From NCBI GenBank assembly GCA_900548275.1, contig URJY01000008.1, positions 1 to 59,495 on the forward strand: DNA of 59,495 nt. Direction: 5' to 3'. A program made the translations under genes and the position numbers. Below are positions 25,198-33,370 of the stretch, one piece after another. This stretch comes from an uncultured Opitutales bacterium (GTDB lineage Bacteria > Verrucomicrobiota > Verrucomicrobiia > Opitutales > Intestinicryptomonadaceae). The notes beneath the pieces are model-generated. The model saw nothing but the letters and a program-made list of their open reading frames with translations, was not told the DNA's origin and ran no database searches. Positions within the stretch are counted from its first letter, which is position 1. Every line of letters starts with the position of its first letter.

Positions 25198-27597
25198 ATG
25201 ACAGCGAAAATTATCAAGGCTTGGTGGATAAATTCGCGCGAAATCGCGGTCGTTTTCGGCAGGGACGTTTCGTTTGTGCCGAAAGTGGAGGTCTCGGGGC
25301 TGTCGTCGGGCAGGGACTGCCGAATCCGCAGGGCGGACGGGCGCGACTTTGCAAAATATGCGTCGTACTACATTTCGGGCGGCGAAATAAACTTTCTACT
25401 CGACGCCGACAATTTCCGCAACATCCGCGCGTGCTGCGACGCCGACTACTACGTTTGCGGCGATTTCAACGGTTGGGGCGCAGCCATCGGCGACCCCAAG
25501 TGGCGGATGAAGCCCGCCTACGGAACTTTCGGCAGGGCGTTGACGCTGCCGCTTTCGGCTCTCGCGCTGAAGAGGCGCACGGCGTATTTCAAGTTCGCGG
25601 GCGCGGACGGCAGATGGCTCGAGCCGAAGCAGAGCCTGCCGAATGTCGAGCGCGACAAAAACGGCAACTCGAATTTGCGCCTCAGTTTGGACAAAACTGG
25701 GCTTCACGTTTTCGTGGTGTCGTTCGACTGCGCCTGTTCGCTCGCCGACGAAATCAGGCTTTCGTTCCCCGAACTTTCGGTGTCCTGCGCGGTCGACTTC
25801 GCGGAAAGGCTTTTGAAGATATATTCGGCGGCGCAGCTCGGGGTTCGGTTTGTCGGCGGCAAAACCGTATTCTCGATTTTCGCCCCGCGCGCGAATTCGG
25901 CGTGCGTGCTCTGGGGGGCGGAGGGAGAAAGGCTTTTGCACGTTGCCGAAGCCGTCTCGCGCGACGGCGCGGTCTGGACTGCCGAGGTCTGCGGCGACCT
26001 TTCGGGCGCGGGATATTTCTGGCACATCGGCGGCAGAAACCGCGACAAGACGACAGCTTTCGACATCGAAAAGCCCGTGGCAGACCCGTATGCAAATGCT
26101 ATGCGCACGTCGGCTGGGCCTTCGATTGTCAAGTTCGACGAGGATTTGCCGAGCCCCAAGCGCGCTTTCAATCCGCCGCGTTGGCACGATTTGACCGTGA
26201 TGGAAATCCACCTGCGCGACGTGCTTGCGCGGGCGTCCGCCGAAATTTCGCCCGCCGAAAGGCTGACGTTTGCGGGACTTGAAAAGTGGCTCGCCTCCGA
26301 CGCCTGCTATCTGCGCAGGGTCGGCGTCAACTGTGTGGAGCTTCAGCCGATACAGGAATTTACGGCGGAAAATTATTCCGACTACGAGTGGGGCTATATG
26401 CCCGTCAACTGGTTCGCTCCCGCAAGTTCGTACGCAACAGACCCCGCCGCCACCACGCAGAACGACGACTTCGCGCGGCTCGTGGATGCGTTCCACAGGG
26501 CGGGCATTGCGGTGGTCTTGGATGTCGTCTACAACCACGTTGGCGAGCCGAACTACCTCGAAAATGTCGACAAGGAGTACTATTTCGAGCTGAGTATGTC
26601 GGACGACAAAATGAACTTCAGCGGTTGCGGCAACGACTTCCGCGCCCGCGCGCCGATGGCAAAGCGGATGATTGTCGACAGCCTCAAAAAGCTTCTGCTC
26701 AACTACGGCGTGGACGGCTTCCGCTTCGACCTCGCCGAGCTTCTGGAGCTTGACGTTTTGCGCGACATCGAAGTGGAGATGAAGAAAATCAAGCCGTCGA
26801 TAATTTTGATTGCCGAACCGTGGAGTTTTCGCGGACACATCGCAAACGCCCTGCGCGAAACGGGCTTTGCGTCTTGGAACGACGGCTTCCGCGAGTTTAT
26901 GCTTTCGTATGCGCAGGGGCGCGGCGACTTCGAGGGCTTCAAATATTTCGCCGGCGGCAGCAGGGACTCGGCGCGCTTCTGCGCCCAGACCGTCAACTAT
27001 CTCGAAAGCCACGACGATATGTGCCTTTTCGACAGGCTCACGAATCTCCACGAACATCCGTCGGCGGAGGATTTGCGCCGCTACAAATTGGCCTACGCGC
27101 TCGTGCTGCTCTCGGTGGGCGTGCCGATGGTGGCGGAGGGTTTCGACTTGGTGCGCACAAAGTACGGCAAAAACAACACATACAAAGACGGCGCGGCGAA
27201 CGCGCTCGACTACAAGCGCGGAATGCGTTTTGCGGGCGTCGGCAGATGGCTGCGCGCGCTCGTCAAGTTCAGAAATTCGGACGCCGCCGACGCGCTGAAA
27301 ATCGACGGCGCGCTGCCCCACGAATGGCTGAAATTCTACGCCTGCGCCGACTCGCCCGCAGGGGCGGTGATGTTCAACGCAAACGGCGCGGGCAAGGCAA
27401 AACGCGTGTTCGCGGCATTCAACCCGACGGACGCGACTGCGGAATTTGCAGTGGAAAGCGAAGTCGAAAAGAATTTTGTGCAGATTGCCGACATCGACAA
27501 CTTCGCTGCGGACGGAATAGAAAACATCGAAAACCCGATTGCAAACGGGATTCTGAGCGTGCCGCCGATTTCGGTCGCATTGTTCGCGGAAAAATAA
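25198..27597 (+). CDS. Pullulanase-type alpha-glucan debranching enzyme (GH13)
   Basis: This 799-aa cytoplasmic-looking enzyme has no signal peptide. CBM48-like sandwiches come first (DYYVCGDFNGWGAAIGD near residue 83 and VFSIFAPRANSACVLWG near 223). The GH13 barrel shows VVYNHVGEPNY, the nucleophile in GVDGFRFDLAELLELD (about 502-516), the acid/base in ILIAEPWSF and the third acid in YLESHDD. The pattern fits type I pullulanase or a related branch-cleaving enzyme acting on glycogen or alpha-limit dextrin. It may balance GlgB encoded 9 kb away. A C-terminal beta-sandwich ends the protein. Confidence 0.9.
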   Translation: MTAKIIKAWWINSREIAVVFGRDVSFVPKVEVSGLSSGRDCRIRRADGRDFAKYASYYISGGEINFLLDADNFRNIRACCDADYYVCGDFNGWGAAIGDPKWRMKPAYGTFGRALTLPLSALALKRRTAYFKFAGADGRWLEPKQSLPNVERDKNGNSNLRLSLDKTGLHVFVVSFDCACSLADEIRLSFPELSVSCAVDFAERLLKIYSAAQLGVRFVGGKTVFSIFAPRANSACVLWGAEGERLLHVAEAVSRDGAVWTAEVCGDLSGAGYFWHIGGRNRDKTTAFDIEKPVADPYANAMRTSAGPSIVKFDEDLPSPKRAFNPPRWHDLTVMEIHLRDVLARASAEISPAERLTFAGLEKWLASDACYLRRVGVNCVELQPIQEFTAENYSDYEWGYMPVNWFAPASSYATDPAATTQNDDFARLVDAFHRAGIAVVLDVVYNHVGEPNYLENVDKEYYFELSMSDDKMNFSGCGNDFRARAPMAKRMIVDSLKKLLLNYGVDGFRFDLAELLELDVLRDIEVEMKKIKPSIILIAEPWSFRGHIANALRETGFASWNDGFREFMLSYAQGRGDFEGFKYFAGGSRDSARFCAQTVNYLESHDDMCLFDRLTNLHEHPSAEDLRRYKLAYALVLLSVGVPMVAEGFDLVRTKYGKNNTYKDGAANALDYKRGMRFAGVGRWLRALVKFRNSDAADALKIDGALPHEWLKFYACADSPAGAVMFNANGAGKAKRVFAAFNPTDATAEFAVESEVEKNFVQIADIDNFAADGIENIENPIANGILSVPPISVALFAEK

Positions 27598-27629
27598 AAG
27601 GGCAATCCCGCGCGGAATTGCCCTTGATT
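27598..27629 (+). terminator. Terminator after the GH13 gene
   Basis: AAGGGCAAT (27598-27606) pairs perfectly with ATTGCCCTT (27617-27625). The T run is short. The hairpin starts right after the stop codon. Confidence 0.6.
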
Positions 27630-27731
27630 GGTTATCATTACTACAACAAATTGAATATAAGAGTTTGCGGCGACCTTATTTCAAACCCCTCCAAAACGAG
27701 CAAAGCGAGTTTTGAGTAGAATTAAAAACGG

Positions 27732-27903
27732 CAATCCGCAAACAGATTCAAAAAACTTCTCGCGCGGCAAAACAGGTTTCAGAGGGCGGCTTTGCTTTGG
27801 AGCGGCGATGTAAGCGTATTAGCATACGTGTCATTGCCGCTTCGAAGTGAAACGCCCTATCAAGCCTGTTTTCACGCGCCCAAAAAAGCTCTCGACAATC
27901 CGC
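27732..27903. repeat. Long imperfect inverted-repeat element (MITE-like or structured RNA)
   Basis: A single hairpin of about 118 nt spans 27762-27879: GCGCG/CGCGC, AAAACAGG/CCTGTTTT, AGGGCG/CGCCCT, then about 20 near-continuous pairs including G-U, and an apical stem GCGTAT/ATACGT. An identical 8-mer, CAATCCGC, lies on both sides (27732-27739 and 27896-27903), the right copy abutting the stop codon of the rubrerythrin gene. It could be a non-autonomous inserted element or a structured RNA. No protein is encoded. Confidence 0.6.
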
Positions 27904-28455
27904 TTACTTCGAGAAATAGCGGTTGTAGAGACCGAGGAAGGCGGAACCGTGTCGGGCTTCGTCCTTGCACATCTCGTGAACCGTGTCGTGAATTGCGTCG
28001 TAGCCAAGCTCCTTCGCGCGCTTTGCTATCTGCAACTTGCCTTCCGTCGCGCCGCGTTCCGCCTCTATGCGTACCTTCAAATTCTTCGCAGTGTCGGCGT
28101 CCACAACTTCGCCGAGCAGTTCGGCAAACTTCGCGGCGTGTTCGGCTTCCTCAAACGCGATGCGCTTGTAGGCTTCGGCGACTTCGGGGTATCCCTCGCG
28201 GTCGGCTTGGCGGCTCATCGCAAGATACATTCCCACTTCCGTGCATTCGCCCGTGAAGTTGGCGCGCAACCCTTCGACGACTTCGGGGTCGAGACCCTTT
28301 GCAACGCCGATTCTGTGTTCGTCCGCCCAAACTATCTTGTCGGAAACTTCGCGAACCACGAACTTCGACTTGGGGGCTTTGCATTGCGGGCAGAAATCGG
28401 GGGCGTTTTCGCCGTCCATTACATATCCGCATACCGAGCATACTACTTGTTTCAT
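27904..28455 (-). CDS. Reverse rubrerythrin (rubredoxin-ferritin-like peroxidase)
   Basis: The 183-aa protein has an N-terminal rubredoxin domain with iron ligands Cys6, Cys9, Cys22 and Cys25 (CSVCG and CPQC). A four-helix diiron domain follows, with ligands in GECTEVGMYLAM, FEEAEHAAKF and CKDEARHGSAF. Domain order is the reverse of classical rubrerythrin; such proteins act as NAD(P)H-dependent peroxide or oxygen reductases in anaerobes. GGAAGG lies a few bases before the ATG. It stands alone behind a promoter overlapped by a dyad, which fits peroxide- or metal-responsive control. Confidence 0.93.
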   Translation of the reverse strand: MKQVVCSVCGYVMDGENAPDFCPQCKAPKSKFVVREVSDKIVWADEHRIGVAKGLDPEVVEGLRANFTGECTEVGMYLAMSRQADREGYPEVAEAYKRIAFEEAEHAAKFAELLGEVVDADTAKNLKVRIEAERGATEGKLQIAKRAKELGYDAIHDTVHEMCKDEARHGSAFLGLYNRYFSK

Positions 28456-28499
28456 ATATTTTTTCCTTCCAATCTTTGTTTGCTGTTTTGATTAAAATA

Positions 28500-28537
28500 A
28501 TAACGGTACTATAATACCATTATATCGCATAATGCAA
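28500..28537 (-). promoter_or_regulatory. Rubrerythrin promoter with overlapping dyad operator
   Basis: On the minus strand TTGCAT (28532-28537) and TATAGT (28508-28513) are 18 bases apart. A perfect inverted repeat TATAAT-N3-ATTATA (28510-28524), within a wider 24-bp imperfect palindrome (28500-28523), covers the -10 region. This is where a repressor would act; it resembles PerR/Fur boxes in composition, though the spacing differs. Confidence 0.5.
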
Positions 28538-28684
28538 GAAAAATTTTTCAAAAATCGAAACTTTTTTCGCGTCGCCCGCTGATGCCCGAAAATACGGGGG
28601 TTGCGGGCGTTCTACGCCGCCCGAAAACGGAACCGTTTGCGCCTTTTTGCCTGAAAAAACGGATGTGGAGGATGGGAGAAATTC

Positions 28685-29635
28685 CTATTTCGCGCCGATA
28701 AGTGCCATCCCGAAATTGAACCAGAGCGGCAGAGTGATGACGGCGGCAACGGACGTTGCAAGCACAATCTGTACGGCAATTTTCGGGTATCCGCCGAACG
28801 CCTTTGCAAGCACCGCAGCCATTATTCCCGCAGGCGAGAGCGAGAGCAGCACGAGCAGTGTCTTGAGCGTTTCGTCGAGCGGCAAAGTCCACGCAAGGAA
28901 AACGAGAGTTGCGGGCAGCACCCCGTTGCGCATCAGGAGCGAGCTTATTATAATCTTCCAAGAGAATTTGTCGCGCCCGAGCATATCGCACATCAGCGAG
29001 CCGAACAGCATAAGGTTCAGCGGAATCGCGCTCGCGCCCGCGAATTTCAGAAAGGTCGTCGCGCATTCGGGCACATAGCGCGCCGCGCCGCTCCAGACGA
29101 GGGCAAGCCCCACGAACACCGACCACACCGGCCCGCGCATCAGAAAATCGAACGACACGCGTTTTGCGTTCGAAAGCATAAGGTAGCCGACCGACCAGAA
29201 CACGAGGTCGCAGCCGACGTTGTGGGTGATGAGCACGCCCATAATGTCGCCGCCGTCCCAGATAATCGCGATGAGCGCAATCAGAAAGAAGCCGTAGTTT
29301 TGCGTGCCCGCCGTTACCGTGAACGTGCGCAGCCCGTCGCCGACTTTCAGCCCTATTAGCTTGCCTGCAAGCCAAGTAATCAGGAGCGACGCCGAAAGCC
29401 CGATTATTCCGATTGAAATTGTCGTCAGCGAGAACCCGACGCTTTCGAGCTTTTTGTTGCCCAGCAGGTTCGAGAGTATGAAGCACGGCAGAGTCAGTTC
29501 GACCGCGATTTTCAGCAGGCTCGAATCGGCTTCGGGCTTTATCCAACCGACCCTTCGCGCGAACCAACCCGCGCCGATCATTGCGTAAATCGGGAAAACC
29601 GCCGACAGCATCGAAAGTATTGTAAATTCTCTCAC
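28685..29635 (-). CDS. AEC-family (auxin efflux carrier-like) transporter
   Basis: The 316-aa protein has about ten membrane helices in the AEC two-halves layout: MIGAGWFARRVGWIKPEAD, a conserved AVELTLPCFILSNLL and, in the second half, SAIPLNLMLFGSLMCD and LSPAGIMAAVLAKAFGG. Bacterial AEC proteins export or import organic acids such as malate; the substrate here is unknown. It is separated by about 95 bases from the DUF4886-like gene upstream on the same strand. Confidence 0.88.
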   Translation of the reverse strand: MREFTILSMLSAVFPIYAMIGAGWFARRVGWIKPEADSSLLKIAVELTLPCFILSNLLGNKKLESVGFSLTTISIGIIGLSASLLITWLAGKLIGLKVGDGLRTFTVTAGTQNYGFFLIALIAIIWDGGDIMGVLITHNVGCDLVFWSVGYLMLSNAKRVSFDFLMRGPVWSVFVGLALVWSGAARYVPECATTFLKFAGASAIPLNLMLFGSLMCDMLGRDKFSWKIIISSLLMRNGVLPATLVFLAWTLPLDETLKTLLVLLSLSPAGIMAAVLAKAFGGYPKIAVQIVLATSVAAVITLPLWFNFGMALIGAK

Positions 29636-29729
29636 GATAAAAATAGTAATCGGCGGAGAACATCAAACCTTGCGCGGGCATATGCAACCTTTTTTTTTGC
29701 GTGCCCGCAGTACCGATTTAGGCGCGCAG

Positions 29730-30635
29730 CTACCGCGCGTCTTTGGGCTGTTTGAATTCCGCAAGCGTCCGTGCGGCGACGGAGCGCAGTTCGGCGGCTT
29801 GGGAATTTGCAATCGTGTCGGGCACAAACGAAATTTCCTCGGGGTTTTTGTCGAAAAGAAAGCCGAACCACAAACAGGCTTGGAAATAGTTGCCGCGGTC
29901 GTTGAGGTGGATTGTGTCGCGGTTGATGCGCATTTCGCCGTTTTTTTGCTTGCGCCAGTAGGTTTTGCCGACGATGTCGCCCGATTGCGGGGGTAGGTCG
30001 GGGTAGCGGTAGTTTGAAAAATCGCTCGGTTCGAACGGGTGCTTTTCCTGTGTGCGGTAATTTTGGACGCCCCTGCCCGTCGGAATGATTCGCAATCCGA
30101 GCTTCTTTGCGGCGTCGGCGTAGCTCTTTTCGGCGCGCGCGAACATTTCGGCTTGGTCGATGTTCCATTTGCCGCCTTTCGAAATGCGGGGGTCGTCGGC
30201 GCGGTACGACCATGTTTGCTGAATGCAGATTTCGGCGGTCGGCGCATACTTCTTTATATAGTCGCACAGTTTTTCGGCGTAGGGGAAATACGTTTCGGGA
30301 TGCCAGCTTTCGTGGCTTGCCTGCTGTATCGTTATGATGTCCCACTTGCGGCTTTGCAAAATCTGCCGCATAGTGGCTTTCCCGTTGCGGTAGTGTTTGA
30401 CTGACGGGTCTTTCTCCTCCTCCGAAATATAACGCCAGTGGCGCGAGAGCGTGCAGCCGCCGTGGTTTGCGCCCTCCAAATACAGTGTGCAGTCGGGCAC
30501 GGATTTTACGACGGACGGCAGGTAGACGAATACGCTCTGCGCAAAGCTGTTGCCGATTGTAAGCATTGAGATTTCCCTTGCCGATGCAAAGGCGAGCGCA
30601 AAAAACAGCAGGGCGGCGGCGAGAATGCGTTTCAT
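29730..30635 (-). CDS. Exported SGNH/GDSL-type hydrolase (DUF4886-like)
   Basis: The 301-aa product has a signal peptide (MKRILAAALLFFALAFASA). The SGNH hydrolase block I follows at once as MLTIGNSFAQSV, with Ser30 the likely nucleophile, and GGCTLSRHW follows. The C-terminal RDTIHLNDRGNYF supplies the Asp-x-x-His of the catalytic triad. DUF4886 proteins of this kind lie near polysaccharide loci and are presumed esterases. The start at 30635 places the signal peptide first; it is divergent from the GNAT gene. Confidence 0.85.
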   Translation of the reverse strand: MKRILAAALLFFALAFASAREISMLTIGNSFAQSVFVYLPSVVKSVPDCTLYLEGANHGGCTLSRHWRYISEEEKDPSVKHYRNGKATMRQILQSRKWDIITIQQASHESWHPETYFPYAEKLCDYIKKYAPTAEICIQQTWSYRADDPRISKGGKWNIDQAEMFARAEKSYADAAKKLGLRIIPTGRGVQNYRTQEKHPFEPSDFSNYRYPDLPPQSGDIVGKTYWRKQKNGEMRINRDTIHLNDRGNYFQACLWFGFLFDKNPEEISFVPDTIANSQAAELRSVAARTLAEFKQPKDAR

Positions 30636-30713
30636 ACGGCGATTGAAAGTGTCGGCGCGGCGGGTGTCAAATTTTTTGTTGAAGCGCGGGGGAAAATCGG
30701 CGACATTTCGGGT

Positions 30714-31151
30714 ATGATTAGAAAAATTACGGAAGCCGACAGGGAAATATACCTCGAATTTTCGCGGATTTTCTACGACTCGCCCGCGGTCGACGCGCCG
30801 ATTCCCGAAAGCCATCGGATTGCGGCGTTCGAGGAGATGGTTTCGTCGGACGAGCGTCTTGTGGGCGTGTTCTTGGAGTGCGACGGCAAGCCCGTCGGCT
30901 ACGGGCTGGCGAGCAAGATGTATTCGCAGGAGGCGGGCGGAATACAGCTCTGGCTCGAAGAGCTTTTCATTCTGCCCGAGTACCGTTCGCGCGGGTTGGG
31001 ACGCGAGTTTTTTGCGTATATGGAATCGCTGCCGAATGTTGCGCGAATGCGTCTCGAGTATGACAGGGGCAATGTCCGCGCTGTTGCGCTTTACAGAAAG
31101 CTCGGATATGTCGATATGCCGTACGGGCAGTTGGTCAAGAAGATAAAATAG
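30714..31151 (+). CDS. GNAT-family N-acetyltransferase
   Basis: The 145-aa protein shows the GNAT fold: EELFILPEYRSRGLGREFFAY contains the acetyl-CoA pyrophosphate loop (R-x-x-G-L-G) and NVRAVALYRKLGYVDM the C-terminal signature. The acceptor substrate cannot be told. It stands between divergent and downstream transporter genes. Confidence 0.9.
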   Translation: MIRKITEADREIYLEFSRIFYDSPAVDAPIPESHRIAAFEEMVSSDERLVGVFLECDGKPVGYGLASKMYSQEAGGIQLWLEELFILPEYRSRGLGREFFAYMESLPNVARMRLEYDRGNVRAVALYRKLGYVDMPYGQLVKKIK

Positions 31152-31219
31152 TTTGATTGCGCGGCGCGCGTCCGCAAAAAAGATTGATAAACCGCAAAAG
31201 TGCGCCACTTTGGGCGGCT

Positions 31220-32239
31220 ATGAAATTTTTAAGCAGGATAGGTCTCGAGCCTTTCATTATTTGTCTTTTTGCGTCAATCGGGCTTGCGAAGCTTGCGCCG
31301 TCGGTGGGCATTTCCGAATTTTGCGGCATTACCCTCGGCGACGTCGCAACGTGGGGTGTTGCGGGAATATTCTTTTTCTACGGGCTAAAGCTCGACCGCC
31401 AGAAGCTCAAGGCGGGGCTTGTGAACGTGCGCCTGCACCTGCTTGTTCACTTCTCCACGTTCGTGCTCTTCCCGCTGATTGTGCTCGCGGCGATGTATGT
31501 CTGCGGCGCGTTCGAAACCACGGGCGATTTGCACTGGCTTTGGCTCGGCACGTTCTTTCTGGCGTCGTTGCCGTCGACTGTTTCGTCGAGCGTCGTTATG
31601 GTATCGATTGCTGGCGGCAACATTCCCGCGGCGATTTTCAACGCAAGCATATCGAGTCTCTTGGGCGTGTTTCTTACGCCGATTTGGATGAGCCTGTTCC
31701 TCGAGGGCGTCGACGGCTCGAGCGGGCTCGGTGACGTTATAATAAAGCTTGTTTTTCAGGTAATCGTGCCCGTCGTCGCGGGCATTGCGCTGAATCCGAG
31801 GTTCGGGCATATTGCGGCGGCGCACAAGGTGGCGTTGCGCAATTTCGACCAGACGACGATTCTTTTAATAGTGTATACGTCGTTCTGCGATTCGTTCGAA
31901 AAAAATATGTTCGCGGGCTTCCCGCTCTCCGATCTCGTAATTCTTTCGATTGCGATGGTCGCGCTGTTCTTCTTTGCGATGGGCATAGTTTGGGGAATGT
32001 GCCGCATGATGGGCTTCGACCGCGACGACACGATAACTGCGGTATTCTGCGGCTCGAAAAAATCGCTCGTGCACGGCTCGGTGATGAGCAAGGTTCTGTT
32101 CTCGAACCCCGCCGTAATCGGCGTTGTGCTGCTACCGACGATGCTCTACCACGCCTACCAACTCATTATAGTTTCGATAATAGCGCAAAAGCTCGGAAAA
32201 ATGAAGGAGGCGGAGACTGAAAACGCCTCCGAAAAATAA
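31220..32239 (+). CDS. Bile acid:sodium symporter-like (BASS/SBF-like) transporter
   Basis: The 339-aa protein starts MKFLSRIGLEPFIICLF and has about nine or ten membrane helices. FFFYGLKLDRQKLKAGL, LASLPSTVSSSVVMVSIAGG and FCGSKKSLVHGSVMSKVLF are typical of the SBF-like (PF13593-type) branch of the BASS superfamily. Substrates of this branch are poorly known. An upstream in-frame TTG is ignored because it adds a 21-residue polar leader without hydrophobic character. It lies 68 bases after the GNAT gene. Confidence 0.88.
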   Translation: MKFLSRIGLEPFIICLFASIGLAKLAPSVGISEFCGITLGDVATWGVAGIFFFYGLKLDRQKLKAGLVNVRLHLLVHFSTFVLFPLIVLAAMYVCGAFETTGDLHWLWLGTFFLASLPSTVSSSVVMVSIAGGNIPAAIFNASISSLLGVFLTPIWMSLFLEGVDGSSGLGDVIIKLVFQVIVPVVAGIALNPRFGHIAAAHKVALRNFDQTTILLIVYTSFCDSFEKNMFAGFPLSDLVILSIAMVALFFFAMGIVWGMCRMMGFDRDDTITAVFCGSKKSLVHGSVMSKVLFSNPAVIGVVLLPTMLYHAYQLIIVSIIAQKLGKMKEAETENASEK

Positions 32240-32253
32240 AATGAAAAAAATTC

Positions 32254-32281
32254 TTGACGAATTTAATTGGAAACGTAAATT
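32254..32281 (+). promoter_or_regulatory. Promoter of the rplM-rpsI operon
   Basis: TTGACG (32254-32259) and TAAATT (32276-32281) are 16 bases apart. The expected start is only about 12 bases before the rplM ATG, so no autoregulatory leader is possible from this promoter. Confidence 0.5.
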
Positions 32282-32299
32282 TCGTACTTTTCTTTAAAA

Positions 32300-32725
32300 A
32301 TGAATACGACAATAGCAAAGAAAGAGGAGCAGAAGCAGTGGTACGTGGTCGATGCCACCGATCAGGTACTGGGGCGTCTTGCCGTTAAGATTGCGAACGT
32401 ATTGCGCGGACGCAATAAACCCATTTATACGCCCAATGTCGACTGTGGCGACCATGTCGTTGTAATCAACGCCGAAAAAGTCAAGGTCACGGGCAAAAAA
32501 GAAGAGAACAAGGAATATATGTTCTACTCCGGATACGTCGGCGGCGAGAAGTACGTCAAGCTTTCCGACTTCCGTGCGCGCAAGCCCGAGTATCTCATCG
32601 AAGCGGCGGTCAAGGGAATGCTTCCCAAGAACAAGCTCGCCAGAGACATCTTCACTAAACTGCACGTCTATGCGGGCGCGGAACATCCGCATGCCGCACA
32701 GCAACCCAAACCCTTCAACTTCTAA
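32300..32725 (+). CDS. rplM: 50S ribosomal protein L13
   Basis: The 141-aa protein is plainly L13: WYVVDATDQVLGRLAVKIANVLRGRN, DCGDHVVVINAEKVKVTGKK and PKNKLARDIFTKLHVYAGAEHPHAAQQP are family hallmarks. It binds 23S rRNA early in 50S assembly. rpsI follows after 5 bases, the standard bacterial pair. Confidence 0.98.
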   Translation: MNTTIAKKEEQKQWYVVDATDQVLGRLAVKIANVLRGRNKPIYTPNVDCGDHVVVINAEKVKVTGKKEENKEYMFYSGYVGGEKYVKLSDFRARKPEYLIEAAVKGMLPKNKLARDIFTKLHVYAGAEHPHAAQQPKPFNF

Positions 32726-32730
32726 TCGAA

Positions 32731-33126
32731 ATGAGCGACAGCGAAATTTTTGTTTCAGTCGGACGCCGTAAGACGTCGGTCGCCCGCGCGCGCCTCACAA
32801 AAGGCTCGGGCAAGCTCACCGTCAACGACAAGGCTCTCGAAGACTACTGCTACACCGATCAGCTCTCGATGCTGGCTCTCCGCCCGCTCGTCTGCACGGC
32901 TATGCGCAACTCGGTAGACGCCGACATCAACGTAAAGGGCGGCGGCCCCGTCGGTCAGGCGGGCGCAATCAGCCACGCCCTCGCAAGAGCCCTCCAGAAG
33001 ATGGACGAATCGCTTCGTCCGGCTCTCAAAAAGGAAGGTCTCGTAACGAGAGACCCGCGTTCGAAAGAACGTAAAAAGTCGGGTCAACCCGGCGCGCGCA
33101 AACGCTTCCAGTTCTCAAAGCGTTAA
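32731..33126 (+). CDS. rpsI: 30S ribosomal protein S9
   Basis: The 131-aa protein shows the S9 pattern: SVGRRKTSVARARLTKGSG, VKGGGPVGQAGAISHALARAL and the basic C-terminal tail KKSGQPGARKRFQFSKR, whose final Lys-Arg contacts tRNA in the P site. It ends the rplM-rpsI operon before a terminator. Confidence 0.98.
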   Translation: MSDSEIFVSVGRRKTSVARARLTKGSGKLTVNDKALEDYCYTDQLSMLALRPLVCTAMRNSVDADINVKGGGPVGQAGAISHALARALQKMDESLRPALKKEGLVTRDPRSKERKKSGQPGARKRFQFSKR

Positions 33127-33152
33127 TTCGCAAGAGATTCCTTTTACACTCG

Positions 33153-33190
33153 AAGCCCTTCCGCGCAAGCGGTGGGGCTTTTGTACTTTT
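33153..33190 (+). terminator. Terminator of rplM-rpsI
   Basis: AAGCCC (33153-33158) pairs with GGGCTT (33175-33180), with an inner CGC/GCG stem and TTTTGTACTTTT after it. Confidence 0.75.
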
Positions 33191-33370
33191 ATCAATCGAA
33201 GAAAAATTTTTTCGGGAGTCGGTTTCGGGAAGCGGGGCGCGTGGATTGTCGGTTTCGTCTTTTGCCTTCCGACGTTTCGCGTTCCTGCGGCGTTTTTTAC
33301 GGACGCAAACCGCGCGCGGACTGTCGCCCGAAAATTTGCGGCGGGACTAAAAATTTAAAGACACTTTACT

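Noticed and set aside
33191..33370. Possible riboswitch or T-box leader before argC
   Set aside because: No recognised conserved element or terminator/antiterminator pair is seen in these bases.
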